Source: Microthrixaceae bacterium (GTDB lineage: Bacteria > Actinomycetota > Acidimicrobiia > Acidimicrobiales > Microtrichaceae). From it: 64,000 nt of DNA. The notes beneath the pieces are model-generated. The model was not told where the DNA came from. It made no database searches and saw only the letters and a list, made by a program, of their open reading frames with translations. The stretch spans positions 364,557 to 428,556 of the forward strand of contig JAMLGM010000003.1 in assembly GCA_023957975.1 (NCBI GenBank). The letters run 5' to 3'. The position numbers and the translations under genes are program-made. This document shows positions 59,128 to 64,000 of the stretch, in pieces (the stretch's first letter is position 1; every line of letters begins with the position of its first letter).

Positions 59128-59871
59128 ATGGGCGAACGTGAAGCACTCCAACGGATGGGACGAGCCGGAGAGAACGGCCCGGAGGCGGTCGCTGCGGCGA
59201 CGGTGGTCCTCGTGCGAACGACCGTCGAGGAGGAACCCGAGATCCTCATGCTGAAGCGCAACTCGAAGTTGGACTTCGCCGGTGGGCTCTGGGTCTTTCC
59301 AGGCGGGCGGGTCGACCCCGACGACTACCTCGCCGATCAGCCGACCAACCTCTCGATCGCCGAGCGCCGCGCCGCCTCCCGGGAGGCCGCCGAGGAGGCC
59401 GGCCTCACCCTCGACCCGCTGCGCCTCAAGCGATTCAGCCACTGGACCCCGCCGTTGCAGGCCCACAAGCGCTTCAGCACGGCCTTCTTCATCGCAGAGG
59501 CACCGCGGGGCGCCGTGACGATCGACGATGGCGAGATCCGCGATCACCGATGGGCGACCCCGACTCGGGTGCTGTCCGAACACGACGACCACAACATCGA
59601 ACTGGCACCACCCACCTTCATCACGTTGCTCCAGCTCGCCCGCTATCGCACCGTCACCGAACTGCGCGACGCGATGACCGGCTGGGTCGTCGAGTCCTAC
59701 GCGACCCAGGTCGCAGAAGTCGACGAACACATCGTCGCCCTCTACCACGGCGACGTCGGCTACGGCACCGGCGACCCGACCGCCGAGGGAGGTCGCCATC
59801 GGCTCTGGCTCGATCCCGCCGGGTGGCGCTACGAACGCACGACCGACCCCGAACCCATGCAGCGGGGTTGA
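59128..59871 (+). CDS. Nudix hydrolase (coenzyme A pyrophosphatase-like outline)
   Basis: 247 residues. LWVFPGGRVDPDDYLADQPT precedes a long insert before AASREAAEEAGLTLD (the REAAEEAG core, catalytic residues intact), so the Nudix box has an insertion of about 15 residues, as in some NUDT7/NUDT8/19-type hydrolases of CoA esters. The C-terminal region carries IELAPPTFITLLQLARYRTV. Start ATG 59128. The insertion and size suggest CoA-type substrates, but this is weak inference. Confidence 0.8.
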   Translation: MGEREALQRMGRAGENGPEAVAAATVVLVRTTVEEEPEILMLKRNSKLDFAGGLWVFPGGRVDPDDYLADQPTNLSIAERRAASREAAEEAGLTLDPLRLKRFSHWTPPLQAHKRFSTAFFIAEAPRGAVTIDDGEIRDHRWATPTRVLSEHDDHNIELAPPTFITLLQLARYRTVTELRDAMTGWVVESYATQVAEVDEHIVALYHGDVGYGTGDPTAEGGRHRLWLDPAGWRYERTTDPEPMQRG

Positions 59872-59933
59872 GGCCACAGCAGGTGCGGACACATCCGACA
59901 CGCGACCGCGCCGTGTTCATAAACTGCCACCCC

Positions 59934-61364
59934 ATGGCCCGGAGCCGTCGAGCACGATTCGACTCCCCGAAACACCGACACAGCAGAACTCCGATGGTTC
60001 TCCGGCGAATCGTCGCGCTGGCAGGCGCACTGCTCGTGGCGGTCGTCGCGCTCGGGGCGACGCTCGCAACGGCCCTGCCCTCAGCCGCGGCCCAGACTGC
60101 ACCCGACGCCACGACCACGACCTCCACCACCACGACCACCGCCGCAACAACACTCCCGCGCGTGTCGACCACGCTGAAAGCCGGCGGTGAGCCGGTCGAA
60201 GGGGTCGAGTTGGTCGTCGCGCTCGACGGTGTCGAGGTCGGGCGATCGGCGACCGACGAGTCCGGGTCCGCATCGGTGGAGGTTCCCGGAGCCGCCACCT
60301 ACACGGTCTCCCTCGATGAATCCACCTTTCCCGACGGGGTGGCCTTCGCCTCCGGAGCGCGCACCGAACTCACCCCGACCGTGCGGGCCACCGGCACGAA
60401 GGCCGTGGTGTTCCGCCTCGCTTCCGGAGACGAAACCACCGGCGGATCGGGCGGGGCCGGCGGCGACGGCACCTTCACCCGGGTCCTCAACCTGCTCGTC
60501 AGCGGCACCCGCTTCGGGCTGGTCATCGCACTCGGAGCCGTCGGGCTGTCGCTGATCTTCGGCACGACCGGCCTCACGAACTTCGCGCACGGCGAGATGC
60601 TCACCTTCGGAGCGATCGTCGCCTGGTACCTCAACTCCAACGCCGGTGGATTGGGGTGGCCGCTGCTGGTGGCAGGCCTCGTCGCCGTCGTGGCCTCGGC
60701 AGGGTTCGGCGCCGGTATGGAACTGGGCGTGTATCGACCGCTGCGCAAACGGGGCATGCCGATCTTCAGCCAGATGGTGGTGTCGATCGGCCTCGCCTTC
60801 GCGATCCGCTACCTCTACAGCGTCGTGTACGGATCGAGCACCAAGCAGTACTCCCAATATGCGGCGCAGCCACCGACCCTCGAGTTGGGCCCGTTGGCCA
60901 TGCGCCCCAAGGACCTGATCGTCAGCGCCATCGCCCTCGCCGCGCTCATCGCCGTGGGGCTGTTCCTGCGCAACTCCCGCATGGGTACCGCAGTCCGGGC
61001 CGTTTCGGACAACCGCGACCTGTCGATCGCCTCGGGGATCGACGACCTCAAGGTCATCCTCGTCGTGTGGGTACTGTCGGGGGCGCTCGCCGGGCTCGCC
61101 GGGGTGATGCTGGGCTCCTCGGAATCGGTCGGCTACACGATGGGCCAACGCGTGCTGCTCGTCATGTTCGCGGCCGTGCTGCTCGGCGGCCTCGGCACCT
61201 CCTTCGGGGCGATGGTCGGCGGCCTCATCGTCGGGATCGTCAGCGACCTGTCGACGTTGTGGCTCGACGCCGACCTCAAGGTGGTCGTGGCCCTCGCGAC
61301 CTTGGTGGTCGTGTTGTTGACCCGGCCGCAGGGCATCTTCGGAGTCAAGGCGAGGACGGCATGA
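59934..61364 (+). CDS. livH: Branched-chain amino acid ABC transporter permease LivH with secreted N-terminal domain
   Basis: 476 residues. A signal-like segment (about 20-52), a Thr run (TTTTSTTTTTAATT), then an Ig-like/carboxypeptidase-regulatory-like beta domain (about 75-170: GEPVEGVELVVALDGVEVGR, SATDESGSASVEVPGAATYT), a Gly-rich hinge and the LivH permease (about 185-476: LVIALGAVGLSLIFGTTGLT, NFAHGEMLTFGAIVAWYLN) with the EAA-type loop. Normal LivH is about 300 residues, so the N-terminal domain is an addition. The ATG at 59934 follows a TAAACT -10-like element and could be leaderless; ATG 59994 is an alternative. Stop overlaps livM by ATGA. Confidence 0.9.
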   Translation: MARSRRARFDSPKHRHSRTPMVLRRIVALAGALLVAVVALGATLATALPSAAAQTAPDATTTTSTTTTTAATTLPRVSTTLKAGGEPVEGVELVVALDGVEVGRSATDESGSASVEVPGAATYTVSLDESTFPDGVAFASGARTELTPTVRATGTKAVVFRLASGDETTGGSGGAGGDGTFTRVLNLLVSGTRFGLVIALGAVGLSLIFGTTGLTNFAHGEMLTFGAIVAWYLNSNAGGLGWPLLVAGLVAVVASAGFGAGMELGVYRPLRKRGMPIFSQMVVSIGLAFAIRYLYSVVYGSSTKQYSQYAAQPPTLELGPLAMRPKDLIVSAIALAALIAVGLFLRNSRMGTAVRAVSDNRDLSIASGIDDLKVILVVWVLSGALAGLAGVMLGSSESVGYTMGQRVLLVMFAAVLLGGLGTSFGAMVGGLIVGIVSDLSTLWLDADLKVVVALATLVVVLLTRPQGIFGVKARTA

Positions 61365-62359
61365 CCATGCTCGGCGTGAACCTGGCAAGCGCACTCATCG
61401 ACGGTATACGCGAGGCCATCGGCCCACAGGCCGCGTACTACGCGCTCGCGGCCGTCGGGCTCAACGTGCAGTTCGGCTACGCCGGGCTCATGAACTTCGG
61501 CCACATCGCCTCGGCCCTCGTGGGCGCCTACGGCGCCGCCATCACCGTCGATCAGGGAGGGTCGCTGTGGCTCGGCATCCTGATCGGCGTGGTGTGCGCA
61601 GGCCTGCTCGGGTTGCTCATGGGGTTGCCGACCCTGCGGTTGCGCGCCGACTACCTCGCCATCGCCACCATCTCGGTCGCGGAGATCGTCCGGGTCCTCG
61701 TGAACTCGCGGCTGGTTCAAGACGTGACGGGCGGCCCGATCGGCATCAACCACATCGCCGATGAGCTCTACGACATCAACCCGATTCCCGAGGGCCGATA
61801 TGGCATCGGCAGCATCACGTTCAACCAGAACCGCCTCTTCACGCTGTTGATCGGCTGGACGTTGGTGATCGCCGCATCGCTGTTGGTCCGCTCGTGGACG
61901 CGCAGCCCGTGGGGGCGCGTCCTCAAGGCGGTTCGCGAGGACGAGGACGCCACCCGGTCGCTCGGCAAGAACGTGTTCGCGGTCAAGCTCCAGGCATTCG
62001 TCATCGGGTCGGTCATCGGCGGCGTAGCCGGTGTCATCTTCATGTTCGACGGCGGGACGGTGAAACCGGACTTCTTCTTGGCGCAGACGACGTTCAACTG
62101 GTACCTGGTCGTGATCCTCGGTGGCGTTGCGTCCATCCTCGGTCCACCCGTGGGCGCGATGGTGTTCTGGTTCGTCATCGCGGCCTTCAACTCGATCCTC
62201 ACCCAGGCGCTGGGACGCGACGGCTGGTGGATCATCGAGGCGAACGACGCCGGGGCGATCCGCTACGTGCTCGTCGGGTTCACGATCGTGCTGTTGTTGA
62301 TCTTCCGGCCTCAGGGACTGTTCGGAAACGCGGAGGAGGCGAGAATTGTCAACCACTGA
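61361..62359 (+). CDS. livM: Branched-chain amino acid ABC transporter permease LivM
   Basis: 332 residues of membrane permease with about nine to ten hydrophobic segments; NVQFGYAGLMNFGHIASALV and LPTLRLRADYLAIATISVAEIVRV are typical of LivM. The EAA-like loop is near SPWGRVLKAVREDEDATRSLGK. Second Liv permease, forming a heterodimer channel with LivH. Overlaps the livG start by 14 bp. Confidence 0.93.
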   Translation: MTMLGVNLASALIDGIREAIGPQAAYYALAAVGLNVQFGYAGLMNFGHIASALVGAYGAAITVDQGGSLWLGILIGVVCAGLLGLLMGLPTLRLRADYLAIATISVAEIVRVLVNSRLVQDVTGGPIGINHIADELYDINPIPEGRYGIGSITFNQNRLFTLLIGWTLVIAASLLVRSWTRSPWGRVLKAVREDEDATRSLGKNVFAVKLQAFVIGSVIGGVAGVIFMFDGGTVKPDFFLAQTTFNWYLVVILGGVASILGPPVGAMVFWFVIAAFNSILTQALGRDGWWIIEANDAGAIRYVLVGFTIVLLLIFRPQGLFGNAEEARIVNH

Positions 62360-63157
62360 CCCGCTCCTTCGCGCGGATGGCATCGAACGGGCCTACGGGG
62401 GGCTCAAGGCCGTCGACGTCGACCATTTCGAAGTCGCGGCCGGGACGATCGTCGCGCTCATCGGACCCAACGGAGCCGGCAAGACCACGTTGTTCAACGT
62501 CTTGACCGGCTTTGAGCGCTGCGATGCGGGCAGTTGGGTTTTCGACGGCCAGAACCTCTCGGACAAGGCCGCCTATCAGATCGCCAGGTCGGGGATGGTG
62601 CGCACCTTCCAAGCGGCACGCGTCTTTCCGCGACTCAGCGTGGCCGACAACGTCCGACTCGGAGCGCAGAACCAGAAGGGCGAGCGACTTTTCGCATCGC
62701 TGGTGCCGAAGCTGTGGGCCGAACAGGACCGCGACCTCGGCCAGCGGGCGCGTGAACTCGTCGAGTGGGTCGGGCTCGGCGCCAAGGCCGACGACCTCGC
62801 CGGCACCCTGTCGGGTGGCCAGCGCAAACTGTTGGACCTTGCACGGGCGACGATGGCCGAGCCGAAGCTGCTCATGTTGGACGAGCCGATGGCCGGCGTG
62901 AACCCGGCATTGCGCGAATCGTTGCTCGACAAAATCGGCTCCCTTCCCGCCCAAGGGGTGACGGTGCTCTTCGTCGAACACGACATGGACGTCGTGTCCG
63001 CCGTGTCCGATCGGGTCGTGTGCATGGCCGAGGGACGCATCATCGCGGACGGCACCGCGGCCGAGGTCGCCGCCAACGAACAGGTGGTCCACGCCTACCT
63101 CGGCGGCTCGAGCGACGACCTGCGCGACATGTCCGCCGAACGACCGAGGCAACAGCC

Positions 63158-63161
<4 letters not shown>
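62346..63161 (+). CDS. livG: Branched-chain amino acid ABC transporter ATP-binding protein LivG
   Basis: 271 residues. Walker A GPNGAGKTT (about 39-47), the Q-loop near FQAARVFP, signature LSGGQRKLLDLA, Walker B LLMLDEPMAGVNP and switch His in FVEHDMDVV. The start is TTG at 62346 with GGAGG ahead. GTG start is absent; TTG is inferred from the N-terminal MSTTDPLLRADGIERAYGGL. Confidence 0.92.
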
Positions 63162-63901
<740 letters not shown>

Positions 63902-64000
63902 CCCGCTCCCGCCTGCCCTGCAGCCCTCCGGCAGCCCTCCTGCCCGCTAGCCCTGTACCGGCCGTGTTTTTGGGTATTAACGCGGGGGGGGACCCCGGCA

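Noticed and set aside
63902..64000. Terminator or new gene at the window's end
   Set aside because: A G/C-rich stretch with a short T run is present, but no clear stem and no reading frame can be supported in the last 100 bases.

Overview
The window is high-GC DNA with very dense coding on both strands. A WhiB regulator, an MtrA/MtrB-type two-component pair followed by a GerMN lipoprotein, a DUF3040 protein, a DUF222/HNH (13E12-type) nuclease gene and meso-diaminopimelate-type MurE all point to Actinomycetota. The gene complement and small-protein families fit an Acidimicrobiia-like lineage, but that placement is inference, since no phylogenetic marker search was possible. No tRNA, CRISPR array, insertion sequence or prophage was seen. 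One structural RNA, RNase P RNA, is present.

Layout. 1-6141 (minus): division and cell-wall cluster mraZ-rsmH-ftsL-ftsI-murE-mraY, almost every junction overlapping by 1-8 bp; murF is not at its usual place between murE and mraY. 6512-7743: lipoate ligase-like protein and a divergent Nudix hydrolase. 8183-12829 (plus): MoxR ATPase, DUF58 protein and transglutaminase, a compact operon. 12871-18634 (minus): DUF3040 protein, DinB, Nudix, type-B carboxylesterase, parallel beta-helix lipoprotein and a cupredoxin. 18657-25301: HTH-membrane protein, small membrane protein, inositol monophosphatase-like enzyme, MtrA-MtrB-GerMN operon, glycerol kinase. 25298-27976: ACT protein, TetR regulator with a perfect operator palindrome, and an AlaC-like aminotransferase. 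28054-35954 (minus): one long operon running queG, GT4 glycosyltransferase, membrane protein, ArsA-like ATPase, small helical protein and a large SMC-like coiled-coil protein. 36054-41465: a cysteine-rich small protein, the SOS-box-controlled HNH gene, a NYN-domain protein, a zinc-ribbon protein and a divergent DnaQ/GIY-YIG nuclease with an SOS promoter. 41485-46651: trpD, whiB, glpD, a small membrane protein and a divergent FGGY kinase. 46682-47059: rnpB. 47118-53889 (minus): GGDEF/EAL protein, histidine phosphatase, membrane protein, zinc-ribbon coiled coil, class A PBP. 53982-63901: oxidoreductase, class I ribonucleotide reductase (nrdB, nrdA), Nudix protein, and the branched-chain amino acid (Liv) transporter genes H-M-G-F, where LivH carries a secreted domain at its N terminus.

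How it fits together. The cell-wall genes (dcw cluster, class A PBP, MtrAB) form the core theme. Glycerol use is split between a canonical glpK (23.8 kb) and a glpD neighbourhood (43-46.6 kb) containing a second, divergent kinase and a CRP-like site. DNA-damage functions (DinB, HNH nuclease, DnaQ/GIY-YIG) include two with LexA-type boxes placed on their promoters.

The most unusual whole-window pattern is the number of short tandem repeats with periods of 9, 12, 15, 18 or 36 bp (all multiples of three), at about sixteen separate loci. Most lie inside linkers or C-terminal tails of otherwise ordinary genes, a few in intergenic DNA.
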